A stretch of DNA of 64,000 bases, taken from the NCBI GenBank assembly GCA_008638375.1, contig CM018043.1, positions 57,103,010 through 57,167,009 of the forward strand. Direction: 5' to 3'. The DNA comes from Nyssa sinensis (taxonomy: Eukaryota; Streptophyta; Magnoliopsida; Cornales; Nyssaceae). The notes under the pieces are model-generated. The model ran no database searches. It had not been told where the DNA came from and worked only from the letters and a program-made list of their open reading frames with translations. Of the stretch, positions 11,279 to 25,100 are shown piece after piece; positions within the stretch are counted from its first letter, which is position 1, and the number at the start of each line of letters is the position of its first letter. The translations under genes and the position numbers were made by a program.

Positions 11279-12011
11279 ATGGGTGCGTATTTTTAATTCG
11301 ACGTTCTGTTTTTTTTTTTTTTTATGCAATTCGATGTTCTGTTTGGTTGCCGAGAAAATGAAAAAAAAATGTGAAGTATAAATAACATTGAATTTTGATT
11401 TTCGATTGTTTTACGAAAACTGCGCTCATTTAACCTTGATATAATTCTAGTTATTGAGTTCTTTTCAGTTTCTGGAAATGGAAATACCATATTCGATATT
11501 TTACTCTCGTTTTTTTTCTCCTTCTGTGTTCTCGGCAATCAAACTAGGGCTTAGCTCGCTCTCACATCTCAATATCTATGATTGTTTGGTGAATTTCAGC
11601 TACTCGAAATGCTTTTGAGAAAATATTGAAGACACTTGAGAAGCCTGGTGGTGGTGAATTCGGGAAGTACTACAGCTTCACGGCTCTCGACGATCCGAGA
11701 ATCGGTTTGTGCTTTTTGTTTCTTAACACTAATTTTGTTATAGTGATGAATCGGTTTCATGAAACCGCAGAGATTTGAAAACTTCGATTTGTGTGGTTAT
11801 TGATGGTGTTTGGATATTTCAGATAGGCTGCCTTATTCAATTAGGATACTTCTGGAATCGGCAATTCGCAATTGCGATGAGTTCCAAGTTACTACTAAGG
11901 ACGTTGAGAAGATTCTCGATTGGGAGAATACTTCTCCCAAACAAGTTGAAATTCCATTTAAGCCTGCTAGAGTGCTTCTTCAGGTACACAATCTGTTTGT
12001 GTGTATGTTTG

Positions 12012-12052
<41 letters not shown>

Positions 12053-15000
12053 ATATATATATATTGTATATATGCATTTGTGTATATGAATTTAATTTTG
12101 TGGCATAAGATTGTTCTGTGTGTGTGTGGTATCTGCATTTATTCCATTGTTCCCTGGTCCTCAGGATTTTACTGGTGTTCCAGCTGTTGTGGATCTTGCG
12201 TGCATGCGTGATGCTATGAACAGGCTTGGTGGTGATTCAAATAAAATTAACCCGTTGGTGAGCTTTATACGAATGTTCTTATAATTGATTTGAATAAAAT
12301 TAGAACATTTGATGAGCTATATCGGATATGTGCAAGGTTAGTTGTTAATAAAAATTAATTCATTCAAAGAGGCATATCTAGTACTCTGGTCATTATCTAG
12401 TTTTGATTTGTTTAGATAAATATTTAATGCAAGCGGATGTGGACTCTACCACGTTGGTTGCGCAATTTGGAAATTTTCTGTACACAAATCATTTATGTAA
12501 ACTTTTCATGCTTGCAGGTTCCTGTCGACCTTGTCATTGATCATTCAGTCCAGGTTGATGTGGCAAGATCAGAAAATGCAGTGCAGGCTAATATGGAGCT
12601 GGAGTTCCAACGAAACAAAGAACGATTTGGTTTTCTCAAATGGGGATCCAATGCTTTCCATAACATGCTTGTTGTCCCTCCAGGATCTGGGATTGTCCAC
12701 CAGGTATTAAACGATGACATTCATATTATGCTATGATTATACTCTTGATATATTACCCCAAAAAATACTGTATATTCTGTTAAAGTTATAATCAACAAGC
12801 TTTACCTTTCCATGGAACACAACTTTATTTTGTTCACAGCCTCCAATTGCAGATGCCACGCCGTTAGGCAACTGAAACTTTGAAATGTTGATTTTCAGGT
12901 GAACTTGGAATACCTTGGAAGAGTTGTGTTTAACACAGATGGCGTGCTTTACCCCGATAGTGTTGTTGGAACAGATTCACACACAACTATGATAGATGGA
13001 TTAGGTGTTGCTGGTTGGGGAGTGGGTGGGATAGAAGCAGAAGCTGCAATGCTTGGGCAGGTAAATGAATTTGCGAATGGAACTCTGATACTGCTTCTTG
13101 GGACTGGAAAATAAGGTGGTTTTAGATTAGGGTCTCTAATGATCTTACATTTCTTTATTTTGCACAGCCTTCTTGATAAGGTTTTAACTCTCTCAATACC
13201 TACATTGGCATAGTTGCTGAAAAAACTGTGCATGCTTGTGTGGTCTTTTGTCAATTATAATCCATTCATTTTTCTGTTGGCATACAGCCCATGAGCATGG
13301 TTCTACCAGGTGTAGTTGGGTTTAAACTATCTCGAAAATTAAGAAGTGGAGTGACGGCTACTGACTTGGTCTTGACAGTAACGCAAATGCTCAGGAAACA
13401 TGGGGTTGTTGGAAAGTTTGTGGAGTTCTATGGTAACCCCACTGATAAAATATATTTTTTCTGGATATATTGCTAACTTTTATAGTTGCCGCTGTTTCGT
13501 CTTGCATCTTTATCTGGCTTCTTTCTTCTGGTCTTGCTGTTTATTTGACTTCAAATTATGGCTTTTTATTATCATATGCAGGCGAAGGCATGAGTGAACT
13601 GTCATTAGCAGACCGTGCCACTATTGCCAACATGTCACCTGAATATGGGGCAACCATGGGCTTCTTTCCCGTTGATCATGTCACTTTGCAGTATCTGAAA
13701 CTGACTGGCAGAAGTGATGACACTGTAAGTCATTAATTCATAGTTAATTTCATCTAGGTGGTTGTTTTTCATATACTAACTTATGAACCACGTAGATATG
13801 CATGATAGAATCCTATTTGCGGGCTAATAAGATGTTTGTGGATTACAGTCAGGTACAATTTTACCCCTTCTGTGATTTTATTTTCCTTTTGCGTATTCAA
13901 ATTTAACACGCCCAGAAGCCTGTTTTCTGACTGGAAATTTCATAAACTCAGCCCCAGATTGAGAGAGTCTACTCCTCATGTTTAGAATTAAATCTTCAGG
14001 ATGTGGAACCCTGTGTTTCAGGGCCGAAGAGGTAAAAACTTTCAGATGGTTCAAACTGCCATTTTTTTTTTAACTTTATTCACTGGCTTAAAGACCCTTC
14101 TGCTATTTTCAATTTCATCATGGTTTGCTTCTCAAAATCATATTTCTTGCAGGCCTCATGATCGAGTTCCTTTGAAAGAAATGAAAGCAGATTGGCACTC
14201 ATGCTTAGATAGTAAAGTTGGATTTAAGGTGAGTTAGCAGGCCAAATTTATTTAATATGCTTTGGAGGCTGTGCAAGAATAATATGTTATAGGCCTCTGA
14301 GTAGGTTATTCCCATTTCCCAGATTGAATATTGGGCCAAATTACACTTGTGTCCCGGAGGTTTGCCAAAAATATAGACCTCCCTGTCAGAGCTATTGGGC
14401 CAACAACATTAATGGAAGGTGTTAATTTACCTTATTATCCCTAACATTAAATATTTATACAAGGGCCAGCATCATTAATGGAAGGTGTTAATTTACTTTA
14501 TTACCCCCAACATTAAATATTTATATAAGGGAGATCAGTGTAATTTTCTCATATATTTTATACGAAAAGTCAACTTGACACTTATAAAGATAAAAATCGG
14601 TATTTTAAAGTTTCATTTGTTAGCATTAGAAAATTCAGTCATTGACCTTTATTAATTGAAAATCGTTAACGGAAGGGGAAAAAATGTTATCAAAACAGGA
14701 ACCTCAAGGGAGTAGTTCATTGTAACTTTTAAAAGTACAGGAGTGGTTTTTTGTATTTTTGTCAAACTTGAGCAGATGTCAGTGTTGTTACCTTAAAAAT
14801 TGAGCAATTACTTATACATTGCCACAGGGCAAGAAAGTTTGATGATCATGCATCTAAATATCTTCTGCATTAATGGTTCCTCATTCCTGTAACTTCAAGG
14901 TTTAGGAACAAAAAAAAATAAAATTTGAAGAATTATTTTGTGGTGGTACGAGGTGATTTATAAGTAGCAGAATTGACTGATATACTGGGCAAATGATTTT

Positions 15001-15306
15001 GGTTAAACATACACAACTTATGATGATGATAAAAATAATTATTTTGTGGCTTAACACTACCTATTCTACAGTATAGGACTTTTTGAGATTTCACATCTGA
15101 TTCAGGCATGTTGAAGTGTTCTTTACTTTTATTTTTTATTCCTTTTTCTTTTCTTTTGGTGTGGTAGAAAAAGTATCTGTTCATTTCTGCTTGCTGGATT
15201 TTAAGTCAATGACACCTCATGGTTGTTTTGAAGTTAATTGTTTCATTTGATTTTATTCATCCTATAGCTTTTAATAAAATTGTAGTTTTAATCTCTGTAT
15301 CATTGT

Positions 15307-15354
<48 letters not shown>

Positions 15355-18300
15355 TTGACTCTTTAGGGATTTGCTGTACCAAAAGAATCTCAAAGTAAGG
15401 TTGCAGAATTCACATTCCATGGGACTCCAGCACAACTTAGGCACGGGGATGTGGTTATAGCAGCTATCACTAGTTGCACAAATACTTCAAATCCTAGTGT
15501 AATGCTTGGAGCTGCTTTGGTTGCAAAGAAAGCATGTGATTTGGGATTGGAGGTTAGAATTCTTCTCTTTGGTCCATCTGGCAAGGGTAAATAATGAATA
15601 AAAACACGAGAAGTTCTGATGAGAATTGTTGTTCTCTGAGGGCATAATGATGTTTTGGTTGATATATCTAGTAAGATTTCAGCATTAGTATGCAATTATA
15701 TTGATTTAATTGAAGTTATGGACCTAGATAGAGCAAAATGGTGAGATAGGATTTATGTAGCCAACGTCAAATAGTTGGGACAAGTCTTTGTTGAGTTGTA
15801 CCTTTGTGGGACCATCTTATCTGATTTGGACTAGCATTTAATCTGAGAATATTGACTCAAAATTTGGTTTCTTTTCACTTCTTTGTTCTGTTTTATGAAG
15901 GTAAATGTGTGGGCATGAGATTTTGAAATGCTGTTACCCATCAGCTTCAAAATACGAACTCCCTGTTTTGTTTTCTGCTTAAAAATGAAGGAATTTACTT
16001 ATCAAAAAAAAAAAATGAGGGAATTAGTCAAACTTTTTCTTGCAGTAGCATGGGCTAAATTATGGCCCGTGATAATAGCGAGCTAGATTATGGACCCCAT
16101 GTTCTCAAATGCAGAGTTTCCAAGTGGATAATCATGATAGTGCCGTATTTAGTATTTGAGTTGTTTCCTTCTTTCTTTTAATTGCCTGCATTAGTAATTT
16201 TCTATTCATCTTGTACCAGGTCAAACCATGGATTAAGACAAGTCTTGCTCCTGGGTCTGGTGTTGTAACCAAATATTTGCAAAAGAGGTGCTTGTTAATA
16301 TTCTTCAATGTGTATTTTCAAATATGTATTATTTTGATTATATATTATTGAGTCAGATTTTGCCCTGCAGTGGCATGCAGAAGTATTTGAATCAGCTGGG
16401 GTTTAATATTGTTGGGTATGGATGCACGACATGCATAGGGAACTCTGGAGATCTCGATGAATCAGTGGCCTCAGCTATTACAGAAAACGGTAACTTATTT
16501 CTTCTTATAGTAGTTTTTGTTAGGATTGTTTGTTTTTAATAGAACCTTTCTGTGAATAAGTTCTGAATCTTGTGTACATTTCCAGACATAGTGGCTGCAG
16601 CTGTATTGTCCGGAAATCGAAATTTTGAGGGCCGTGTGCATCCTTTAACAAGGGCCAATTATCTTGCTTCTCCTCCCCTTGTGGTTGCCTATGCTCTAGC
16701 TGGCACGGTATGGGAATCTTTCCAAGCACATTCTCTTACAGATCTCCGTTCACATGCACAACATGAATGTACATATATACGATGTGAATGTTTGGCATGC
16801 ACCTTCTTGAGTTGTTTGTTTTGGCTCATTATGGAACTATTCTACAGGTTGACATTGATTTTGAAACAGAACCCATTGGGTTGGGGAAAGATGGGAAAAA
16901 GATTTATTTCAGGGACATTTGGCCATCCAGTGAAGAAGTGGCAGATGTGAGCCACATAAACGTGCTTTATTATGGATTTGATTCGATATAAGAGATTAAT
17001 GATTTTAACATTTTTTTCCTTCTTGAACTGTATTCAGGTTGTACAATCAAGTGTGCTGCCCTGATATGTTTAAAGCTACATATGAAGCAATTACCAAAGG
17101 AAACCCAATGTGGAACCAATTATCTGTGCCTTCCAGTACTCTCTATGAGTGGGATCCAAGATCAACTTACATACATGAGCCACCCTATTTTAAAAACATG
17201 AGCATGTCTCCTCCAGGCCCACATGGAGTGAAAGATGCTTACTGCTTGCTCAACTTTGGGGACAGTATTACAACTGACCACATCTCACCAGCTGGTAGCA
17301 TCCACAAAGACAGTCCTGCTGCCAAATACCTCATGGAACGTGGGGTTGATAGAAGAAACTTCAATTCTTATGGAAGTCGTCGTGGTAATGATGAGGTTAT
17401 GGCCAGGGGCACTTTCGCTAATATTCGCATTGTGAATAAGCTATTGAAAGGAGAAGTTGGGCCTAAAACAATTCATATTCCCAGTGGGGAGAAACTATCT
17501 GTGTTTGATGCTGCAATGGTAATGTCTTTCAAACTCTTCCAGTTTTTCACCTTGAGTTATTAACATGATACAAGCATCTGTCAGTGAACAAACTATTTAA
17601 TGAAAGTTGAGCCTGGAGCAATTCAAAACATACCAGTGGGCAGGAAGTTATCTGTGCCGCTGCCTAAGTAGTGTCTTTAAAACTGACATAATATTTCAAT
17701 TAGGTGATAGAAATAGTACAATATAATATAGTGGCCAATGAGAAAACAAGAGGAAGTTTGAGATTTCCTCTCTTGCATATCATAATGACAGGTTTATTCA
17801 TTGCACCATAGTCTGCATGTCAGGTTAGTCTGGACATCGACCAATGTCACCTAGGAGGTTTCTGTTGTAAAATTTGATCTTTATTTTTTTAATTCTATGT
17901 TTCCCCGCTAAGCAAATTTTGTTGATTTTTTGCTTTCTAAATAATTGAACTTGTTTCTTCAAAGATTCCATTAGTGCTGAAAATTATGGTGTTCTTTTTT
18001 CCCAATCTCTTTTGGTATTAACTTTTTTTTCCCCTATTTATTATCTTCACAGAGGTACAAGAGTGAAGGCTATGATACCATTATTCTGGCTGGTGCTGAA
18101 TATGGGAGTGGAAGTTCTCGAGATTGGGCTGCCAAGGGTCCGATGCTACTGGTACTTTATTTGAAAGCCTAGTGTCCCATTTAATTCCTTGATTAATTTC
18201 TTTTTTAATTATTTATTTGGGCAGTTGCAATAATACCTTAAATTGTAATTGGACCCAGGGTGTAAAAGCAGTGATAGCAAAGAGCTTTGAGAGAATTCAC

Positions 18301-18823
18301 CGGAGTAATCTGGTGGGTATGGGAATTGTCCCACTATGCTTCAAACCCGGGGAGGATGCTGAGACTCTTGGTTTGACTGGCCATGAACGCTACACTATTG
18401 ACCTCCCCAGCAATGTGAGTGAGATAAGACCTGGTCAAGACATCACAGTCATGACAGACAACGGCAAGTCATTTGCATGTACTATACGATTTGACACAGA
18501 GGTAAGGGGATAACTGAATCATGCCTTTCTCTTAGAATAAAAAGTCTTGTTTATCGGAAAAGCTCTTGTTAATTTCTAATGAATCATTTGTTACAAAGAA
18601 ATAATGCAACCATACTTCATCTCTTTAAAATAACTGGCTTGTTTATCATACGCATTTTGGTCATTGGCTTTTTCTTGGGGGAAAAAAAAAAAAAACTCTT
18701 TACAAAATTCATTTATTCCATTTGTAAGCTCTGGTTACATTGACGCAGGTGGAACTAGCTTATTTTGATCATGGTGGCATTCTGCAATACGCTATCAGGA
18801 ACTTAATCAATGCAAAACATTAG
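11279..18823 (+). CDS. ACO: Cytosolic-type aconitate hydratase (20 exons), frameshift in exon 17
   Basis: Aconitase interconverts citrate and isocitrate through a [4Fe-4S] cluster. Splice-consistent exons: 11279-11282, 11600-11704, 11823-11983, 12165-12257, 12518-12703, 12899-13060, 13288-13432, 13582-13724, 13796-13852, 13952-14031, 14153-14228, 15367-15552, 16220-16287, 16371-16489, 16586-16707, 16848-16946, 17038-17518, 18053-18151, 18259-18501, 18749-18823. They total 900 codons plus stop once one extra C at 17059-17061 is discounted. Cluster ligands are C441 (TSCTNTSNP), C507 and C510 ([12 protein letters not shown]). The swivel domain shows [10 protein letters not shown] and [17 protein letters not shown]. 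The N terminus ([11 protein letters not shown]) has no transit peptide, as in Arabidopsis ACO1, but dual targeting cannot be excluded. As read, the extra C truncates the protein after about 610 residues, leaving out the C-terminal domain. This is either an assembly error or a real lesion. Confidence 0.95.
12012..12066. repeat. CT/TA microsatellite in aconitase intron 3
   Basis: A (CT)n run followed by (TA)n, about 30 bp inside the intron after the 5' splice site. Confidence 0.9.
14330..14775. mobile_element. MITE-like insertion in aconitase intron 11, with internal 66-bp duplication
   Basis: The block opens GGGCCAAATTACACTTGTG...CCTCCCTGTC and closes ACCTCAAGGGAGTAGTTCAT...TTTTGTATTTTTGTCAAAC. 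These ends are weakly inverted-complementary, as in many plant MITEs. Inside, ATTAATGGAAGGTGTTAATTTAC plus about 43 bp is present twice in tandem (about 14405-14533). Confidence 0.4.
15310..15350. repeat. CT microsatellite before aconitase exon 12
   Basis: A (CT)n run 17 bp upstream of the exon 12 acceptor, where it may double as the polypyrimidine tract. Confidence 0.9.
15996..16010 (+). mobile_element. Ultra-short retroposon tail (15 bp) in aconitase intron 12
   Basis: TACTTATC plus a poly(A) run lies between AAAAATGAAGGAATT (15981-15995) and AAAAATGAGGGAATT (16011-16025). This is a 14/15 target-site duplication. The insert looks like the extreme 3' end of a SINE or LINE. Confidence 0.65.
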
Positions 18824-19140
18824 ATCAGTCTGATCTCAATTAGAAACAAGGTGGGTCATGATCTTTAATGGATGGTGCCAATTTTTTTTTTTTTAACTAT
18901 TGTGTCTAATTAATCATGGACGCTGTTTCAGTATTCAAAATTCAATCAGCCATATATACAGAGAAATCAAGGGACGAGAGGCAATGTATCATGGCTATTT
19001 GGAATTGTTGACAGTTGGAATAAAGCATACAACCAATTTCAGAAACAAATAATGCAGGTGTATGAACTTCGATGTTCTTAACAATTGGTTTTCAGGAATC
19101 TTTGAATTTTTTGTTTCCAGTGTAGATCAGGAATGAAAGC
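18824..19140 (+). other. Aconitase 3' UTR, probably with a 3' UTR intron
   Basis: After the stop codon a donor (AACAAG|GTGGGT at about 18850) and an acceptor (CTGTTTCAG|TATTC, AG ending about 18932, preceded by a poly(T) tract) define a likely short intron in the 3' UTR. The end of the transcript is not determined. Confidence 0.4.
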
Positions 19141-20549
19141 CTTTCTTTCTTTGTACTATTGTTTGACATGTGAATTATGTGTTGTAATGTCAAAATGTTC
19201 AGTGTGCCCAGCCATCCTGATTTTTGTATCAAATCTTGCATTTCAAATGATGTAACAAAAAATTATTGGCAAAATATTTATGATGCATCTAAAGCACCAC
19301 CAATAAATTAATGCCACATCATCATTTTGAGATGCAAAATTTGATACTAAAGAATAATATTACTTATATAACTATGAATTTAAACATAATCAAATTGAAT
19401 TCAAAAGACTAAATTAGAATTGACAAGATGATAAATTTTGTACATATTCTACTTTATTTGTTAAAGTTATCTATATTATGTGCGAGTGCGTATTCCAATT
19501 TTTAAATATGTGCTGCCACCCTTTTGCTCTTAACAGCTCATATATATCCTCTGGTTTCACATTTTCCTCGATGCATGACTTATGGGTAGTCAACAAGTCA
19601 ATCTCCTAATCTTTTTACCGCTTAAGTTCATATGAAAAATCTTGCTCAGTGGCAGTGAGATGTAAAAATTTTCTTTTTCTTTTCCTTTTCCTTTTGCGAA
19701 TTGGGCATCAGTATAAGTTCAGGTAGAGAGAATTGTACATAAAAATTGATGGCAGGAAGCATGAAACAGGTAAAATGTTACATCATAAGAGTCGACGCCA
19801 ACGCCCAATGGTTGAAGATCTCCAACCCAAATTCAAATATCATTTGTTACAAAGAATACAACAATGAGCCCTCGAAAACTACTTCCTGCCAATCAAAAAG
19901 AAAAAGAAAATCATCAAAGTAGTTGGAAGAATTCCAGTGAATCATGTATTTATGCATTAACAATTTCTTTCGGAACAACCATTTCCACAAGAACGAAAAG
20001 AAGTACGATAGAACAATGGAGGACTTCCAGACTTGAACAAGAACAATCTAAATATCAACATTATCCCAAGAGAGTGATAAGATTCACATTTAGGGAAAAA
20101 GAGACCAAAATTAATTTTGGTTGAGATAGCAAACAAAAATATGATAGCAAGTGGTTTAATTTAGGAATAGCCTTCTAAAAAGCATAATGGCAACACTATT
20201 TATGCCTTTGACCTCAAATAGTTGGGATAATGTTTTATTGAGTTGAGTTATGTTGAGTATTATTTCACTAAGTTTAAAAAAAAACTATAATAGCAAATAA
20301 AAGATGGGGAAAAAAGCTAGAAAAATAAAGGGCAACTTGGCCCCAGGGAACTAGAACTGGAAGGAGAAAGGAAGGAAAAGTGAACAAAAGAAAAAGAAAA
20401 CAAGAAGTAATATAAAACGCCTATTCCCTGGGCAGGGTTTGTAAAACTGGTATATTGAATTGCCGGACGGCTATCCACTATTGTCAAGACATCCCCTACT
20501 TTGAGGAACAATTAACAGCAAGCTTCATCAACTAACCAGGGAAGTGACT

Positions 20550-20566
20550 TACAAAAAAAAAAAACT
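20550..20566 (+). mobile_element. Ultra-short retroposon tail (17 bp)
   Basis: TAC plus poly(A) plus CT lies between AGGGAAGTGACT (20538-20549) and AGGGAAGTAACT (20567-20578), an 11/12 direct duplication. Probably a 5'-truncated SINE/LINE insertion. Confidence 0.5.
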
Positions 20567-21648
20567 AGGGAAGTAACTAAACTGCTTCAAAGGATGCATA
20601 GCAAGTTCACCTAGCTAAAATTTCACGACGTTATTATTATCATTATTTGTTAGGCTTAATTTAATTTTTTTTCGTAAACGATGTAAAACCTTAAAAGGAC
20701 ATCCTATATTCTCATTGCAATCCAGGTTGGGCTAAATAATTCTTCAGTAAGTTATTTTGGACTGCCACCCTTTCTTCCATTTTAGAATTGTTCAGACTGC
20801 CAGGAGCCGGTTACTAGACCATTCTAGCATGTGTTAACTATGCCAATGTAGTTTAGATTGAAAAAGAAAAAATGGCCAAGCACATGCAAATTGCAGACTA
20901 ATCTTATTCAACACAAGCATCAGCTGGTACTACATGCATACATTCTTGTATAAATATACTTATATACATACACATATACATAAACATACAGGTTCCAAAA
21001 AAATTAGCCATCCTCTACAGACAGACTCAACATGACAAGGATGCACCAACACAAGAAAGAGGGCACAAAAAGGCAACGACATGGCAACCTACCACGTCAT
21101 GTCCTGAGGTGTCAACTTAGTTTTTTAAAAGCTAAACAAAATATTAAAAACTATGGATGCATCTAAAGTCCGTAGGACAAGTGCCTAACAAGTGTCGAAA
21201 GCATTGGAGTGGAACAGTCTGTGATTGTATAATAATGTGATGTGCTGGCAGATTATGAGCACAGTTACAGATCACGTGAAAGGAACTTTTAAAAAATAAT
21301 TAATAAAAGTTAAAGTTATTGTAGTACGGTAGATAAGTGCTAGCATGACATTTAAAGAAAGGGTTAGAGTTAAAGGCTCATTTCTCATCATTAACAACAA
21401 CAGCAATAATAAAGATATTAACATGTTGTACCCATACCTATCCTGCTGAACTTAAATAGATGATCCACAAACATCAAACCCCAGATAAGTTCAAACAGAG
21501 ATTGTAACTGGGGCTAAATCAGCATTTCATCCATGGTGGATCAGTCACAATAAATCAGGTAGCATTGCTTATATTGAAACAAAATTTAGAAAGAATTATG
21601 CAGAGACATTTTCAGTAATATTGTTTGGAAAAATATGAGAGAATGAAC

Positions 21649-21675
21649 TCTTTTTTTTTTTTTTTATTGATAAGT
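21649..21675 (-). mobile_element. Ultra-short retroposon tail (27 bp)
   Basis: Poly(T) followed by ATTGATAAGT (minus-strand ACTTATCAAT-poly(A)) lies between perfect 10-bp repeats GAGAATGAAC at 21639-21648 and 21676-21685. Same tail type as the insert at 15996. Confidence 0.65.
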
Positions 21676-22121
21676 GAGAATGAACCATTAGCCTGAGCGT
21701 CAAATCCATAATCCAATATGCAAAAACACGTTTATGCTGTGCACATTTCTTAAGATGTACATCTTAACCAGCATATGTGGAATGCGTAGCCATAGAACTC
21801 AAAGCTATTGTCCTATACTTAGGCTGTCATCACATGAACCTCTCATTTTTATGTAACACGAATCATAAAAGTCGACTTTCATATAGACTTGCCAACAACC
21901 TGTCAGCTTCATCTTTTGTCACCCCATCCCAATACAGATGCAACTAAGTCCCACAACCATGGAGTTGCTATTATATAACATTATCATGAGATATAAGCAA
22001 ACAAAATATGCTTTATGTCAAGAAAATCAATACTGAAATAGTAGTTATAACAACTAATAGTGGTAACTTGTATCATAAAAAATTTCATCTAGGTACAGAA
22101 AATTACCTCTAGCATGGTAAA

Positions 22122-25100
22122 TTAAACCTTATACTCATTGACACGCATCCATTTTGCACATGACCACTTGTCCCCTTTAATAACAGGGCAGGCACCTAAA
22201 ACAAGACAGGAGAAAGTTTGATTCATACATACATTATTCACAAGGTTTTTGGAATAAGTGAGGATGGGAGGATGAAGTTGGAGTTCAAGCTCCTTGTGAA
22301 ACTTGAACCATGCATATGGTTATATCACCAAAAGACCAACATGCCTTGGGCAGCTAAGCAAGCTGGCACCTTCAAATTATCTGAATGTTGCATGACTCAA
22401 AAACTTGGGGGTGGATGGCAATGAACAATGAATTAATAAGACTTTTATAATAAAAAAATGTAGATAAGTTTACGAAACAACATAAAAAAAGAGATCTGTT
22501 CCTTAGTGACACGTCTGCCATGTTCATTACTGAGATCTTACTAACACACTCTAAACAGCCAATAAAATAATAAACCATTAGGTTCATAACTAACCATGCA
22601 AACTTGAAGGATCTAGAGTTGCGTCAGGCTTCATGCTCCAGAAAAGCAATGCATCACCCATCTTTGGTTTTACAGAAAGTCCTCCTTTTCCACATTCAGA
22701 TAGCTCGTTCCACCAGGGCACAGAACTATGATTTCCTTTGGCAGAAGGGAATACTGTTTCGCCCCCTTCTTCAACATCTGAGCTGTACCATGATACAAGT
22801 GGCAAAACATATTAGAGGAGAGGAGACTATACAAAGCAACAGCATTCAAAAAGAAGTGGGTAAATATGCCACTTACAGGTACATTAGAACTGTAGCAAAA
22901 CGCTGGCCCCCATTCTTGGTGTTAAACTCATCACTAAAGTAGTCAAAGTGAGGATCGTATTTTTGGCCCACTTCATAGCGGAGAACTTGAAGCCCTTCCC
23001 CATGCTCTGTAAATTATGACATTGACTCAAATAAAAACCAATGATTGCATCATAGCAAATAATGATCAGAATTTACCCACCAAAAGTACATTGGAGCTGT
23101 GAAGCACAGACACTCTAATTTGGTTCACGTGTTCGTATCGGACACTAACACTCTCGGACACTTTCCAAACACATGTCCGGATACTTGAATCATGAATGTT
23201 GATGATTAAATGAAGAAATTCTTTAATTTTTATTTAATGGCTTTGTTATTTTAATATCTTAATAATATTTTTTAAATTTGTGTTGTTTATGCTAATTTTA
23301 ATTGAAATAACATTAGATTTTTATTATATGGTCATATAAAAAACATATAAAAATTATATATGTTTAATGTGTCCATGTACTACTTTTTTAAGAAATAATG
23401 TATCATGTTGTATTTGTGTCTCTTGTCCGTATCCATGCTTCTTAGGACTAGAGAAAGTAATAGAAAATTTAGCATCTTACAAGGGTGTGCTAAGATGAAA
23501 GGAATAAATTTGGCCTGTGGATTTTAATTCAGCTGAATAGACTTCCATTTTCAAATTTAAACTCTCCCCAACAAAGCCTTATTCTAACTATTTGTGGTCG
23601 GCTCTATTTTGAAATTTAATGGCAGTAAAGTTAATTAATGGGCAGGTAAAAGTGGAGGTGGTGGCATCAGAAAGAGGAGTTCTAAGGAAAATGTCACAAA
23701 GGCATCTTGTGCTATTAGCCCTACAAAGAGTAATTTCAAGCGTGCAAAAGCTGCCTGTAAATAGTAGGTATTTATTAAGGTTCTGAATAGATTAACTGAG
23801 TAATAAATTGGTGCAGAAGTCTTCAAACAAAGTTCATGACGAAAGTCCCACTTTAGAGATTACATGTTTCAACTTAAATCAGAAAATAAACAAGTGCAAA
23901 ACTTGCTGAAGGTTAATATGCCATAGGAATCACAGCGATTACCAGCTAATTTAAATCTTTTGATAGATAAAGCATCTAGAACCACTAGTTTAAATATATC
24001 AGCTATTACACTCCAAAAGCTATATCACATCAATCCAAGTCAGAAAGATGATTTATGGATTAGGTGATCAAATGTCTTGAGAGATGAATCTTATAATGCA
24101 CTTTCAAGTATGAAAATGAGCCTTCTACCCTCTTCGTCTAAACTCTTTCCTAGCCTAGAGAAATTATGTAGAGTTACTCCTTTGCTACATGAGTTTAAAT
24201 TGAATATCCAATATAGGAAATCCCCCTACCCTCCAACAGCTGTCAAGGTTCATAGCACACCCCTATCCTGCCACCAATTGGCCTCCAGGAAACTAAACGA
24301 TTTATGGATTAGGTGATCAAATGTCTTAAGAGATGAATCTTATAATGCACTTCCAAGTATGAAAATGAGCCTTCTACCCTCTTCATCTAAACTCTTTCCT
24401 AGCCTAGAGAAATTATGTAGAGTTACTCCTTTGCTACATGAGTTTAAATTGAATATCCATTATAGGAAATCCCCCTACCCTCCAACAGCTGTCAAGGTTC
24501 ATAGCACACCCCTATCCTGCCACCAATTGGCCTCCAGGAACTTGAGACCGATTTGCAGAGTGTTGAGGTCAGGCTGAGAGCAAATCAAAAGAAAATTTCA
24601 GGCATGAAGGATCAATTTGATCCATAAAGCTGATTGGGCTTTAGGCTTCTTGGTTTATCTTCATATATGAGTTTCATGCAAACTAATGACTTATCAAAAG
24701 ACTTCTCTTTTGCACATGAAAATATTCAGAAAGAAAAAATAAGCTCACCAAAAATGAAAAGAATATCTAAAAGCAAATTCAAAAATCTGAAGGGTTGACA
24801 AGGAATTCCTCAACCACATACCTACAGGTATGAAGGTGAAATCTGCAATCCTTTTCTCAATGTTCCGTATTATTTTATCACGTCCTCTAGCCAGAAATAT
24901 TCCAGAGCTCGTACGTACCCTGCGTGTAATGGATATGTCAAAGGTCTCCAAAATAAGTCTATAAGGGAGGGTGAAATAAATGAAAAATAGAGCTTCATCT
25001 TCCAAAATCTAATTTAAAAGCCAAGAGGGATGGGAGGCAGGAAATGCCTACCTACTATCTATACCCTTGCCAGTTTTGCTATCAACAACTGCTGACTTTT

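Larger units (their letters stand above)
19141..22121. other. Intergenic between convergent aconitase and P4H genes
   Basis: No gene seen. At 20210-20245 (AAATAGTTGGGATAATGTTTTATTGAGTTGAG) and in aconitase intron 12 near 15762 (AAATAGTTGGGACAAG) the same dispersed plant repeat motif occurs. Two ultra-short retroposon tails (20550-20566 and 21649-21675) lie here. Confidence 0.5.

Noticed and set aside
24077..24577. Two similar plus-strand frames in P4H intron 4
   Set aside because: Products of the 249-bp tandem duplication; the protein is unrecognised and lies antisense within an intron.
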